A stretch of 47,037 bases of DNA from Herpetosiphonaceae bacterium (GCA_036374795.1 DASUTC010000259.1:1-47037); one strand, 5' to 3'; positions 17,184 through 25,581 are shown, numbered from the stretch's first letter. Notes: generated from the letters alone by a model not told the origin. Numbers and translations: made by a program.

Positions 17184-17606
17184 CTATCCTCGTTTCGGGG
17201 GGTTGTGCCATTTCCATGCTTTGACTATGGTGCCGCTGCCCGGCGCGGAATCGATCGTGAATGCATCGGCAAGGCGGCGCACGCCCGGTAGCCCTGCACC
17301 AAGCGTGCCGGTGGTGCTGAAGCCATCCTGAAGCGCGCGGGCAATATCGGGAATGCCCGGCCCATCGTCGCGCGCGGTGATCAGCATGCCTCGACGGTTG
17401 TCGTGCTCGACCGGAGCGATGGTGATGTCTCCCTCGCCGTTGGCGTGCCGCAAAATGTTACGGGCCAGCTCCAAGATCATGATTTCGATCTTGGTCCGCT
17501 CGATATCGTTAAAGCCAAGGCTTGAGGCGAGCTTGCGTCCAAAGCCCATCGCAATATAGACATCAACTTCACGCTTGATTGGAAGCGCCTTCGTAGCTGT
17601 ATCCAT
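17184..17606 (-). CDS. rsbT: RsbT-like serine/threonine kinase
   Basis: A 140-aa GHKL-fold kinase. The N box LELARNILRHA, the DDGPGIPD loop, FSTTGTLGAGLPGVRRLAD and the closing PGSGTIVKAWKW follow the RsbT pattern closely. In stressosomes RsbT phosphorylates STAS proteins (RsbS, RsbR), is released, and then activates a downstream phosphatase. The rsbX-like gene and the sensor kinase follow on the same strand. No rsbR or rsbS lies in this unit. The only STAS protein in the window is at 28094-29554. No clear Shine-Dalgarno sequence precedes the ATG. Confidence 0.88.
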   Translation of the reverse strand: MDTATKALPIKREVDVYIAMGFGRKLASSLGFNDIERTKIEIMILELARNILRHANGEGDITIAPVEHDNRRGMLITARDDGPGIPDIARALQDGFSTTGTLGAGLPGVRRLADAFTIDSAPGSGTIVKAWKWHNPPKRG

Positions 17607-17828
17607 AGAATCTACTATCTAAGTACAACCAGAAAGATTTCGTCGGATGTGCTTTGGCTTGGCGCTGTCTCCTGCTGGAACCTTAGAAGCTATGTGTTGG
17701 TACGTCGTGCAACATCGAGCAGTGTTGTCGCCAATCTTGGAACATCCTTCCGTACAGGAATGAGGTGGTGTCGAATATCCCAACACTCCCGGCCTGACGG
17801 TCCACTGGCAAGGCTGCCCGGAAGTATA

Positions 17829-17865
17829 GCACGGCGACCCAGCCTTGTGCTTGAGGTCGCCGTGC
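17829..17865. terminator. strong hairpin terminator of the ABC importer operon
   Basis: An 11-bp perfect stem (GCACGGCGACC with GGTCGCCGTGC) lies about 80 nt past the lipoprotein stop on the minus strand. A smaller GC-rich palindrome nearer the stop (CCGCCGATCGGCGG region, about 17925-17940) may assist. The rest of the 17607-17941 gap holds the upstream region of rsbT and no gene I can support. Confidence 0.65.
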
Positions 17866-17941
17866 CGCGATGTGGTACTTTAGGCCAGCCGCCATCGGTC
17901 CATTTTTCGGCAACGGCTGGGCCGCCTCCGCCGATCGGCGG

Positions 17942-18988
17942 CTACTTCTTGGGCGTGATCTTATCCAGGGTTTGCGTCGCCATCTTGGCAACCTCTTCGG
18001 AGATCGTCACGTCCTGCTCCTGCGCCGCAGCGGTGTTGATCGCGATCACCTGCTTCTCCTGCTTGCGGATCGGCAGGTCTTCCGGCTTCGCGCCTTTGAG
18101 GATCGCGATGCCCTGCTCTTTGGCGCTGATGTAGCCGTTGTCGTAGTAGTCGAGGCCCAGACCGGCGGTGCAGCCACGGCCAGCCGAGGCCGGATCGCCG
18201 CAGTAGAGGCCGATGTCGTTGTCGTTAGCGACCTTGACCACCGACTCCAGCGCCGAGACGACGGTGCTATCGGTCAGGATCAGGATCGTATCCACCTTGT
18301 CCGCCGCCAGGCTTTCCGCCGCCTGGAGCACTTCGTCGGCCTTGGTGACGTTGCGCTCGACGAACTCGATGCCTTTGCTCTTGGCGTACTCGCGCGCGAT
18401 GCCGGTGACGACCTCGGAGTTCTTTTCGCTCGATGTCCAGATGTTGCCGACCTTCTTGGTTTCCGGCTGCATCTTGAGCATCATATCGAACACCTGCTGC
18501 ACGGGAGGTAGCGCCTGGATGCCCGTAACGCCCGGATGGTCCGTCTCCGACTTGGCGACGCCTGCCTTGTAGGGATCGACGACGGTGTTGAAGACCATCG
18601 GAATGCCCGATCCCTGCAAGCTCTTGAAGCCCGCCTGCGCTGGCTGCGTGCCCACGGTGAAGACCAGATCGAGCTTCTCGTCGCGGAAGCCATCGGTGAT
18701 CGTCGCCAGCGTCGCCGGGTCGTTCTGCGGGTTCTTGGCGATGATCTCGATGTTCAAGCCCGACTCCTTGAGCGCGGTTTCGACGCCACGCCGTGCGTCG
18801 TCGAGCGCCGGGTGAGTGGTCTGCTGAACGATGCCGACCCGGTAGGTCTTGCCAGCGGCGCCGCCCTGCGGCGCGGTCGTCGCGCCGGTCGCGGCACCCG
18901 TCGATGAGCTGTCGGTTGTTGCGGGCGTGCCGCAGGCTGCCAATAGTAGGGCAATGATCAGGACGGCAAAATTGCGAACACGTGGCAT
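17942..18988 (-). CDS. ABC importer substrate-binding lipoprotein (ABC_sub_bind / TrpX family)
   Basis: A 348-aa periplasmic-binding lipoprotein. The signal ends in the lipobox LLAAC, with Cys19 as lipidation site, then a Ser/Thr/Gly linker. The mature part has YRVGIVQQTTHPALDDARRG, LDLVFTVGTQPA and GIPMVFNTVVDP, typical of the PF04392 family. Known members of that family import tryptophan, tyrosine or related small molecules. AAGGAG lies 7 nt before ATG 18988. It is the last gene of the permease-ATPase-lipoprotein unit, separated from the ATPase by a heptad array. Confidence 0.88.
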   Translation of the reverse strand: MPRVRNFAVLIIALLLAACGTPATTDSSSTGAATGATTAPQGGAAGKTYRVGIVQQTTHPALDDARRGVETALKESGLNIEIIAKNPQNDPATLATITDGFRDEKLDLVFTVGTQPAQAGFKSLQGSGIPMVFNTVVDPYKAGVAKSETDHPGVTGIQALPPVQQVFDMMLKMQPETKKVGNIWTSSEKNSEVVTGIAREYAKSKGIEFVERNVTKADEVLQAAESLAADKVDTILILTDSTVVSALESVVKVANDNDIGLYCGDPASAGRGCTAGLGLDYYDNGYISAKEQGIAILKGAKPEDLPIRKQEKQVIAINTAAAQEQDVTISEEVAKMATQTLDKITPKK

Positions 18989-19012
18989 GAAAAACTCCTT
19001 ATTCCGTGTATT

Positions 19013-19094
19013 GAGTTCCAAGTTTCGAGTTCCAAGTTTCGAGTTCTTGGCTCTCAGTTCTTGGTTCTTGGTTCCTTGGTTCCTTGGTTCTTTC
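19013..19094 (-). repeat. heptad array inside the ABC importer operon
   Basis: Read on the plus strand, nine units in 7-nt register (GAGTTCC, AAGTTTC, later TGGTTCT) run from 19013. Less regular TTGGTTCC repeats follow to about 19094. The array fills the spacer between the ATPase stop (19101) and the lipoprotein ribosome-binding site. Confidence 0.75.
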
Positions 19095-19100
19095 GCCGAG

Positions 19101-19898
19101 CTACGTCAGCATCAGCTCGTCGTCGGCGAGCACCTCCTTGCGGGTGCGGGCGAAATGCGCGATCAAGTCTTGAACGGTGAGGCCGTCGCGCTCCGGGCTG
19201 CGCAGATCGAGAATGATCTGCCCGCTGTGCAGCATCAGCGTGCGCGTGCCCAGCGCGAGCGCCTGCTGCATGTTGTGCGTGACCATCAGCGCGGTCAGGC
19301 CATGCTCGGCGATCAGGTGGCGTGTCAGGCTCTCCACCTGGGCGGCGGCGCCGGGATCGAGCGCGGCGGTATGCTCGTCGAGCAGCAAGACCTGCGGACG
19401 TTGCAGCGTCGCCATCAGCAGCGTGAGCGCCTGCCGCTGGCCGCCGGAGAGCAGCCGCACGGGCGCTTGCAGCCGCTCTTCCAGCCCTAGCCCCAGCGTT
19501 TTGAGCACCGAGCGAAAATGCTCGCGTCGCTCGCGCGTCACGCCCAGGCTAAAGCCGCGCCTGTGACCGCGCCGTAGCGCGAGCGCCATGTTCTGCTCGA
19601 TCGTCAGCGAGCCTGCGGTGCCGTCGAGCGGGTTTTGAAAGACTCGCCCGATCAGGCTGGCCCGCTGGTGCTCCTGCTGTCTGGTCACGTCGCGCCCACC
19701 GATCGAGATGCTGCCCTCGTCGGGCGCGTACACGCCCGCGATGGTGTTGAGCAGCGTGGACTTGCCAGCGCCGTTGGTGCCGATCAGCGTGACGAACTCG
19801 CCAGGGCCGATGTCGAGGTCGATGCCGCGCAGCGCGTGGACCTCGTGGCCCTCGCCGCGATGGAAGAATTTGTGGATGTTGCGTAGCTGGATCATCAT
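19101..19898 (-). CDS. ABC importer ATP-binding protein
   Basis: A 265-aa ATPase. Walker A GTNGAGKST lies at residues 40-48, followed by a Q-loop region (IGRVFQNPLDG), signature LSGGQRQ, Walker B LLLDEHTAALDP and switch histidine THN. It energises uptake by the neighbouring permease. ATG 19898 overlaps the permease stop by four bases (ATGA), a sign of translational coupling. The reading frame is also open upstream through the permease gene in another frame, which is not coding. Confidence 0.93.
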   Translation of the reverse strand: MMIQLRNIHKFFHRGEGHEVHALRGIDLDIGPGEFVTLIGTNGAGKSTLLNTIAGVYAPDEGSISIGGRDVTRQQEHQRASLIGRVFQNPLDGTAGSLTIEQNMALALRRGHRRGFSLGVTRERREHFRSVLKTLGLGLEERLQAPVRLLSGGQRQALTLLMATLQRPQVLLLDEHTAALDPGAAAQVESLTRHLIAEHGLTALMVTHNMQQALALGTRTLMLHSGQIILDLRSPERDGLTVQDLIAHFARTRKEVLADDELMLT

Positions 19899-20893
19899 AC
19901 GCCTCGTCGCGGCAGCACGAAGCGCCGAAGCTGCGGCAGGGCCAGCGCCAGCACGACGATGCAGGCCGTCAGCAGTTGCAGATCCGTCTCTTGCAGGCCG
20001 ATCGAGCGGGTGTTGTTGAGCGCCAGCGTGATGAATACGCGGTACAGCAGCGAGCCGAGCAGCACGCCCAGCAGCGCCGTTCGCAGCGTGCGCGGCGCAA
20101 CCACCACCTCGCCGATGATCACCGCCGCCAGCCCGGTGATGATCAGCCCGCGCCCCAGGTTGACCTCGGCGTAGCCGAAGCGCGCGACGATCAGCGCTCC
20201 CGACAGCGCGATCAGGCCGTTCGAGACGCCCAGGCCCAGCATTTTGAGCGTGTCGGCGCTCATGCCCTGCGCCCGCACCATCTGCTCGTTGTCGCCGGTT
20301 GCCCGCAGCGCCAGGCCAAGCTCGGTGTTGAGAAACCAGTAGAGCGCCGCCGCCAGCCCGATCGCGAAGAGCAGGAAGATCAGCGTTTGCGCGCTGTAGT
20401 TGATGTAGGCGTCGTTGAAGCAGCTTCGCTCGGCCAGACAGATGCCTTTCAATCCCGCGAAGAACGGCTGCACGCGGTTCTCCACCGATGGAGCGCCGGA
20501 GATTGGGATCGGCAGGTTGGCGGTCGGGCTGCGGTCGATCGTGCCCAGGCCCAGCAGCCGCAGGTTGATCGAGTAGAGGCCAAGCGCGACGATGATCGAG
20601 GCCAGCAGGCCGTTGATCTTGAGCCGCGTCGCCAGCCAGGCGGTCGTCGCGCCCGACAGCCCGCCCAGCACAAAGGCGATCGGCAGCGAGAGCCACTGCG
20701 ACCAGCCGTTGATCAGGAAAACTGCGGCCACGACCGCGCCCAGCGGAAACGATCCCTCGATCGTCAGGTCCGGGAACGATAGGACGCGAAAGGTGATAAA
20801 CACGCCCAACACCGCGCCGACGTAGCAGAGTCCGGCGGCGATCGTGCCAAGCCATTGGGTCGATGTCAGGAGATCAGCCAGAAATTGCGGCAA
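19895..20893 (-). CDS. ABC importer permease (BPD_transp_2-like, TrpY type)
   Basis: A 332-aa membrane permease with about eight to nine hydrophobic segments. FPDLTIEGSFPLGAVVAA near the N-terminus and GDNEQMVRAQGMSADTLKMLGLGVSNGLIALSGAL (the ATPase-contact loop) are typical of permeases paired with PF04392 binding proteins. GGAGG lies 5 nt before TTG 20893, which is preferred to TTG 20905. It is the first gene of the importer unit, after a leader of about 180 nt. The substrate is unknown. Related systems carry aromatic amino acids. Confidence 0.88.
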   Translation of the reverse strand: MPQFLADLLTSTQWLGTIAAGLCYVGAVLGVFITFRVLSFPDLTIEGSFPLGAVVAAVFLINGWSQWLSLPIAFVLGGLSGATTAWLATRLKINGLLASIIVALGLYSINLRLLGLGTIDRSPTANLPIPISGAPSVENRVQPFFAGLKGICLAERSCFNDAYINYSAQTLIFLLFAIGLAAALYWFLNTELGLALRATGDNEQMVRAQGMSADTLKMLGLGVSNGLIALSGALIVARFGYAEVNLGRGLIITGLAAVIIGEVVVAPRTLRTALLGVLLGSLLYRVFITLALNNTRSIGLQETDLQLLTACIVVLALALPQLRRFVLPRRGV

Positions 20894-20915
20894 CTTGTCC
20901 TCCAAAACCAGGCAG

Positions 20916-20933
20916 GCGATAGCTGGCTATCGC
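20916..20933 (-). promoter_or_regulatory. perfect hairpin in the importer leader, next to the ribosome-binding site
   Basis: An 8-bp perfect stem, GCGATAGC / GCTATCGC, with a 2-nt loop ends about 15 nt before the GGAGG of the permease gene. It could modulate translation or be part of an attenuator. No known riboswitch core was recognised. Confidence 0.4.
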
Positions 20934-21079
20934 GAATCTCTGCGCGGGTCCATCGCTTCTGCTCCACAGCGGGGATCGCCATTGGCCCGGAGGTGGCGCT
21001 GAAAGGTTGGGGCGAAACGGCTCTGCCACGCTGCTGTGCTGCGACGCTGCGACGAAGAAGCAGACCCCTCTGCGAGGCG

Positions 21080-21109
21080 ATTATACTTGATCGCGGCGAT
21101 ACGCGACAA
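21080..21109 (-). promoter_or_regulatory. sigma-70-type promoter of the ABC importer operon
   Basis: On the minus strand, TTGTCG (21109-21104), 18 nt, TATAAT (21085-21080). Transcription from about 21073 gives a leader of about 180 nt. The remaining gap up to the methyltransferase gene (21110-21277) shows no gene. Confidence 0.6.
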
Positions 21110-21274
21110 CTGCTACGGTTGATAGTGCGGTGGGAGTTTTGGGTGGGCGCGGGTGGGATGGGTGGATCGCCGCTGAACCGCACATGTGCGTCTCCCTCAT
21201 CTTCGGCGCGTATGCCATGCGCCCCACAAGCCATGCATCGGAGATTGCCGGGCGGCACGAGCGCATAGCGCCTA

Positions 21275-21283
21275 TGCTATAAT
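21275..21283 (+). promoter_or_regulatory. extended -10 promoter of the methyltransferase gene
   Basis: TG, one base, TATAAT at 21278-21283, without a clear -35. It lies 64 nt upstream of the methyltransferase ATG. Confidence 0.5.
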
Positions 21284-21347
21284 CCGGCTTCACCCCGTGA
21301 TTGCGTCTCCATGAGCATTGATTCTCAAAACAGCAGGAGATCTGGAT

Positions 21348-22076
21348 ATGAAGAAGCTCGACTTTCGCCAAAGCTACCGCGACCTTGTGCAATCGGTCAA
21401 GCAGAAGTATGCCCCGGACGAGGCGATGCATCAAGCGATCGGGGCGGAGTTCGAGGCATTCGGGATCATCGAGCGCGAGCTGCTGATTCAGTACGGCCTA
21501 CAGCCCAACCAGTACGTGATCGATGTCGGCTGCGGCTCTGGCCGATTGGCGAAGCCGCTTTCCGCGTATTTGAAGGGACCCTACCTCGGCACGGATGTCG
21601 TGCCTGATCTGGTTGACTACGCGCGTGCGCTGGTGGGTCGTGCGGATTGGCGCTTCGAGGTGACGGAGGGCTTGTCGATCCCCGAACACGACGAGCAGGC
21701 CAACATGGTGTGCTTTTTCTCGGTGTTTACCCACCTCTTGCACGAACAGTCGTATATCTATCTGCGCGAGGCCAGGCGCGTGCTCAAGCCGGGCGGCAAG
21801 ATTATCTTTTCGTTTCTGGACTTCGCGATCCCGTGCCATTGGGATATTTTCGACGGCAATATTGCCGACATCGGCGGCGACCATCCGCTGAATATGTTTA
21901 TCAGCCGCGATGCGATTGCAGCATGGAGCAGCCACCTCGATCTTGAGATTGAGGCGATGCACGACGGCGATAAGCCGCATATCCCGCTATCGCAGCCGGT
22001 GACGCTGGATGATGGACGTGTTATGGAAGGACTCGGCAATCTTGGTCAGTCGGTCTGCGTCCTGGTTAAACGCTGA
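21348..22076 (+). CDS. class I SAM-dependent methyltransferase
   Basis: A 242-aa soluble methyltransferase with a Rossmann-like core. Motif I is VIDVGCGSGRLAKPL, the acidic residue after the second strand is in YLGTDVVPDLV, the motif IV region is ANMVCFFSVFTHL, and the post-motif is EARRVLKPGGKIIFSF. The substrate is not evident. AGGAGA lies 7 nt before ATG 21348. The gene stands alone between the importer leader and the convergent M24 gene, so context does not help. Glycan, lipid or small-molecule methylation are all possible. Confidence 0.87.
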   Translation: MKKLDFRQSYRDLVQSVKQKYAPDEAMHQAIGAEFEAFGIIERELLIQYGLQPNQYVIDVGCGSGRLAKPLSAYLKGPYLGTDVVPDLVDYARALVGRADWRFEVTEGLSIPEHDEQANMVCFFSVFTHLLHEQSYIYLREARRVLKPGGKIIFSFLDFAIPCHWDIFDGNIADIGGDHPLNMFISRDAIAAWSSHLDLEIEAMHDGDKPHIPLSQPVTLDDGRVMEGLGNLGQSVCVLVKR

Positions 22077-22195
22077 TCGTCCGCACGATCCGACCATGCA
22101 ATGATGTGACGATGCTGGATGGCAGGCGGAGGTTCGGGACACGCCCGGTGACAGGCGCATCCCGGCCTCATCGTGGCACTCGCCACACCGCGCGG

Positions 22196-23284
22196 CTACA
22201 GCTCAAGCACCGCTGGCCGCTCGATCGTCTGGCCGCCGACCTCATAGCGCTGTATCGGCCAGTCCGGGGAGGGTGTGAGAATCTCCGCTCCGGCCTCGGT
22301 GATCAGCACGGTGTCCTCCGACTTTGCGCCGGGCACGCTTGGATTCCAGGCAAACGCCTGCGGCGCGTTCACAACCTCGGCGCTCTCCGGCGTGGCGATA
22401 TAATCCCGCCCGCCGTAGGAGCACGCGCCGCCCTGATGATGGTTGCGCCACTCGTCGGCAAAGCCGACATCGGCATACGCCTGCCGGATCTGCGCGAAGA
22501 CCTCGGCGATGCGCGCTCCGGGCCGGGTGGCGGCGATGGCTGTCGCGTCGATCTGGCTCACCGCCTTGATCCGCCGCTGGAGCTCATCGGGCGCTGGACC
22601 AACGTGGACGATCCGCGTCAGGTTGGCGATCAGGCCATGCCGCCGCGCGCAGAGCACCATCATCACCACGCGCTGGACGCGCCGATCGGTGGGCAGCGGA
22701 TGGCGAACCGTTTGCAGGCGCTCGTCCGACGCCACCAGCACCACCGTCGGAAACGCGCCGATGGCGAACGTCTCGCGGGCAATCAGCCCCGCGATGGCGT
22801 GCTCGGTCATGCCGCGCTCGACCGCGCGAGCCGCTCGTGCCAGCGCCGCGCCGGCGTCGTGGCCTAATGCACGATAGCGCTCGATCTCCGGCGGCGTCAG
22901 CGGCGCGCGCAGCTTGATCAGATCCGCGCTCACGTCGATCGCAGTGGGATGCGGGCGATCGGCGAGGACGCGCATGCCCTTGGTCAGCTCGTCGAAGCGC
23001 GCGGGCGCTTGAAACCAGGGCTCGGCGACGATCTCCCAGTCGGCGAAGCCCTCCTCGTGCCGCAGGCGCTCGCCCTCGATCGTGTTGGTCAGCACATAGC
23101 GCCGGTCGGGCGTCACCAGCAGCGCGGCTACGCCGTAGTCGGTGGTAGCGTCGATGTAGCTGCGATTGCCGCCGGAGAGCCAGGCGACATTGGCGGTCTG
23201 CGTCAGCCAGACGGCATCGGCGCCGTGCCGCCGCATCAGGTCGTGAAGACGCTCGCGTTTGGCTGTGTACTCGTGCGTATCCAT
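22196..23284 (-). CDS. M24-fold (Xaa-Pro aminopeptidase-like) protein lacking most metal ligands
   Basis: A 362-aa two-domain protein: a creatinase-type N-domain (about 1-130) and a pita-bread M24 domain (about 135-362). The family order is recognisable, but aligned by eye the five usual metal ligands are largely changed. The D...D strand pair reads VLCARRHGLIANLTR (Val and Asn in place of Asp). The first Glu is Asn in WNPS. The His in NHHQGG and the last Glu in KSEDTVLIT remain. It may be a metal-free hydrolase, as creatinase is. GGGAGA precedes the ATG. It follows galK after 30 nt and probably shares its transcript. Confidence 0.8.
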   Translation of the reverse strand: MDTHEYTAKRERLHDLMRRHGADAVWLTQTANVAWLSGGNRSYIDATTDYGVAALLVTPDRRYVLTNTIEGERLRHEEGFADWEIVAEPWFQAPARFDELTKGMRVLADRPHPTAIDVSADLIKLRAPLTPPEIERYRALGHDAGAALARAARAVERGMTEHAIAGLIARETFAIGAFPTVVLVASDERLQTVRHPLPTDRRVQRVVMMVLCARRHGLIANLTRIVHVGPAPDELQRRIKAVSQIDATAIAATRPGARIAEVFAQIRQAYADVGFADEWRNHHQGGACSYGGRDYIATPESAEVVNAPQAFAWNPSVPGAKSEDTVLITEAGAEILTPSPDWPIQRYEVGGQTIERPAVLEL

Positions 23285-23314
23285 GTTCTCTCCCGTGCCT
23301 TCGTACGATTGCGG

Positions 23315-24514
23315 CTACGTGGCGGTCTGCTCTTCCTCCACCGGAACGACCTCGACGCCATCCGCCGCCGTGCAGACATAAATGTCGGGCGTGTACCCGA
23401 CCTCATGCTCATAGATCGTGCTGACCGTGCTGCAAAAGCGCTCGACCGCCTCGTCCGCGACCAGGCTGACGGTACAGCCGCCCCAGCCGCCGCCGGTTAG
23501 CCGCGAGCCATAGACGCCCGTCAGCGTTTGCGCGGCGTGGACCAGCACCTCGATCTCGCGGATGCTGGCCTCGAAATCGTCGCGGTAGCTGGCGTGCGCC
23601 TCGTTCATCAGCGCCCCGAAGCGCTGGAGATCGCCGCGCCGCAACACTTCGGCGCTCTCAAGCACGCGCGCATTCTCGGTGACAACATGCCGCGCGCGCT
23701 TGAGCACGTTCTCCGGCAGCAGATCGGCGTGCTGATCGAGGTGATCGGGCGTGACATCGCGCAGGGTTGTAATTTCGGGCAGCACCGCGCGCAGCAGCCG
23801 CACCGCCTCGTCGCACTCCGCGCGGCGCTGATTATAGCCCGAATGCGCCAGCTCGCGCTTGACCTTGCTGTTACACACGACGATCTGGACATCGCGTTGC
23901 AGCGGTAGCGGCTGCGTGCTGTAGTTGCGACAGTCGATCAGCAGCGCGTGATTGGCCTTGCCCAGCGCCGAGATCAGTTGATCCATGATCCCGCTCAGCA
24001 CATGGATATAATGGTGCTCGGTGCGCTGCCCGACCTGAGCCAGCTGCACCCGGTCGATCTCGTGCCCGGCCAGCGCCAGCAGCGTCGCGCCGATCGCCAT
24101 TTCCAGCGCGGCGGACGATGAGAGTCCCGCGCCCTGCGGCACATCGCCATCGATCATCAGATCCGCGCCGGTCAGCGTATGCCCGGCCTGCTGGAGAAAA
24201 TCGGCCATGCCGGCGATGTAGGCCGCCCAGCCCGTGACGAGATCCGGCTTCAATTCGTCCAGCGCGAGCGTCGCGTGCTCGTCTTTTTGCCTGGCATACA
24301 GGCGCAACTGTCGGTCGTCGCGGGGGCGCGCCGCCACGTAGGCCGCGCGATTGATCGCTGCGGGCAGCACAAAGCCTTCGTTATAATCGGTATGCTCGCC
24401 AATCAGGTTGACTCGACCCGGCGCGCGTGTAAACAACGTCGGCGGCGCGTCGAACACCTGCGTAAAAAGCCGGGCGAGCTGGACCCGGCGCGTTTCAGGA
24501 AGCTGATTAGGCAT
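23315..24514 (-). CDS. galK: galactokinase
   Basis: A 399-aa GHMP-family kinase that phosphorylates galactose to galactose-1-phosphate at the entry of the Leloir pathway. The galactokinase signature GRVNLIGEHTDYNEGFVLP, the ATP-binding stretch GDVPQGAGLSSSAALE and the C-terminal TGGGWGGCTVSL are all intact. The length is normal. AAGGAG lies 6 nt before ATG 24514. No galT or galE is in the window. The M24-fold gene lies directly downstream. Confidence 0.95.
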   Translation of the reverse strand: MPNQLPETRRVQLARLFTQVFDAPPTLFTRAPGRVNLIGEHTDYNEGFVLPAAINRAAYVAARPRDDRQLRLYARQKDEHATLALDELKPDLVTGWAAYIAGMADFLQQAGHTLTGADLMIDGDVPQGAGLSSSAALEMAIGATLLALAGHEIDRVQLAQVGQRTEHHYIHVLSGIMDQLISALGKANHALLIDCRNYSTQPLPLQRDVQIVVCNSKVKRELAHSGYNQRRAECDEAVRLLRAVLPEITTLRDVTPDHLDQHADLLPENVLKRARHVVTENARVLESAEVLRRGDLQRFGALMNEAHASYRDDFEASIREIEVLVHAAQTLTGVYGSRLTGGGWGGCTVSLVADEAVERFCSTVSTIYEHEVGYTPDIYVCTAADGVEVVPVEEEQTAT

Positions 24515-24540
24515 AGCTGCTCCTTCTATGATTCTGCGGC

Positions 24541-24568
24541 ATTATGCACAGGCCGTGCCGCTGGTCAA
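24541..24568 (-). promoter_or_regulatory. galK promoter
   Basis: On the minus strand, TTGACC (24568-24563), 16 nt, CATAAT (24546-24541), 27 nt upstream of the galK ATG. Confidence 0.5.
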
Positions 24569-24722
24569 GCCGCGCATCGATCGTAACCCGCTGCGCGTTT
24601 AAATGCTAGAATGCGGTTGACACATGTTCGGGAAAGTGCTTGTTGTTTCCGTACAACGCACATATGTGGGGTGTCCTCCAAGCCCCAGCCTGACGGCGCG
24701 CTAACAACGATTGAGGTAGATC

Positions 24723-25505
24723 ATGCTCCTGGCGATCGATATTGGCAATACAAACATTAAATTTGGCCTGTACGACGGCGATACCCGCGTTGAGGTCTGG
24801 CGCATCTCAACCGAGCGGCACAGGCTGACCGACGACTACGCGGTGATTGTGCGCAATCTGTTCGCGCTGCGCAAGTACGATCTGGCGCAGGTGCGCGGCT
24901 GCGCGATCTCGTGTGTGGTGCCGCCGCTGACGGCGGTCTTTATCGAGCTGGCCCGCAACTATCTTGGCGTCGAGCCGATCGTGATCGGGCCGGGCGTCAA
25001 GATCGGGATGCGGCTGCTGATCGACACGCCGCGCGAGCTTGGAGCCGACCGCGTGGCGCATGCGGTCGCGGCATACCAGCGCTACGGCGGCCCGGTGATC
25101 GTGATCGAGTTCGGCACGGCCACCGTCTTCGATGTTGTCTCGCGCGAGGGCGACTACATCGGCGGGGCGATTGCGCCGGGCCTTGCCATCTCGGCGGAGG
25201 CGCTCTCCACCTCGGCGGCCAAGCTCTATCAGGTCGATCTGGTGCGTCCACCGCGCGCGATCGGCAAAAACACCGTCCACTACATGCAATCGGGGATCGT
25301 CCTGGGCTGGGCCGCGCTGACCGAGGGCCTGATCCATCGCATGTGGGATGAGCTGGGCGAGCGCGCGACCGTCGTAGCGACCGGCGGGCTATCGCAGGTG
25401 ATCATGGATGCGCTGCCCGCCGACGATAAGGTGATCGACTACATCGCCGATAATCTGGTGCTCGAAGGCTTGCACCGGATCTATCGGATCAACCAGGGCG
25501 CGTAG
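24723..25505 (+). CDS. coaX: type III pantothenate kinase
   Basis: A 260-aa ASKHA-fold kinase catalysing the first step of CoA synthesis. The phosphate-1 loop is LLAIDIGNTNIKFGLYDG. GADRVAHAVAAY and EFGTATVFDVV carry the conserved Asp and Thr residues, and YIGGAIAPG is also present. GAGG precedes ATG by 7 nt. It is followed by its own terminator and then by coaBC, so two consecutive groups of CoA-synthesis steps are neighbours, though apparently transcribed separately. Confidence 0.95.
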   Translation: MLLAIDIGNTNIKFGLYDGDTRVEVWRISTERHRLTDDYAVIVRNLFALRKYDLAQVRGCAISCVVPPLTAVFIELARNYLGVEPIVIGPGVKIGMRLLIDTPRELGADRVAHAVAAYQRYGGPVIVIEFGTATVFDVVSREGDYIGGAIAPGLAISAEALSTSAAKLYQVDLVRPPRAIGKNTVHYMQSGIVLGWAALTEGLIHRMWDELGERATVVATGGLSQVIMDALPADDKVIDYIADNLVLEGLHRIYRINQGA

Positions 25506-25535
25506 GCGATCCGACTCTACGAAGTCGACGATCGC
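25506..25535 (+). terminator. probable terminator after coaX
   Basis: Inverted repeat GCGATC...GACT / AGTC...GATCGC, starting at the coaX stop and followed by CCCTTTC. The stem has an internal mismatch. Confidence 0.45.
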
Positions 25536-25552
25536 CCTTTCATCGTCGCGCT

Positions 25553-25581
25553 TTGACGTTGCTACGGCGCGCTGCTACAAT
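25553..25581 (+). promoter_or_regulatory. coaBC promoter
   Basis: TTGACG (25553-25558), 17 nt, TACAAT (25576-25581) preceded by TGC. It combines a good -35 with an extended -10. Transcription would start near 25588, about 18 nt before GTG 25606. Confidence 0.8.

Noticed and set aside
20894-21073. Importer leader considered as a T-box or TPP/SAM riboswitch
   Set aside because: No T-box sequence, thi-box or S-box core could be found on either strand.
20866-21258. A 130-codon minus-strand open frame in the importer leader
   Set aside because: It overlaps the operon promoter and the permease start in another frame, and there is no ribosome-binding site.
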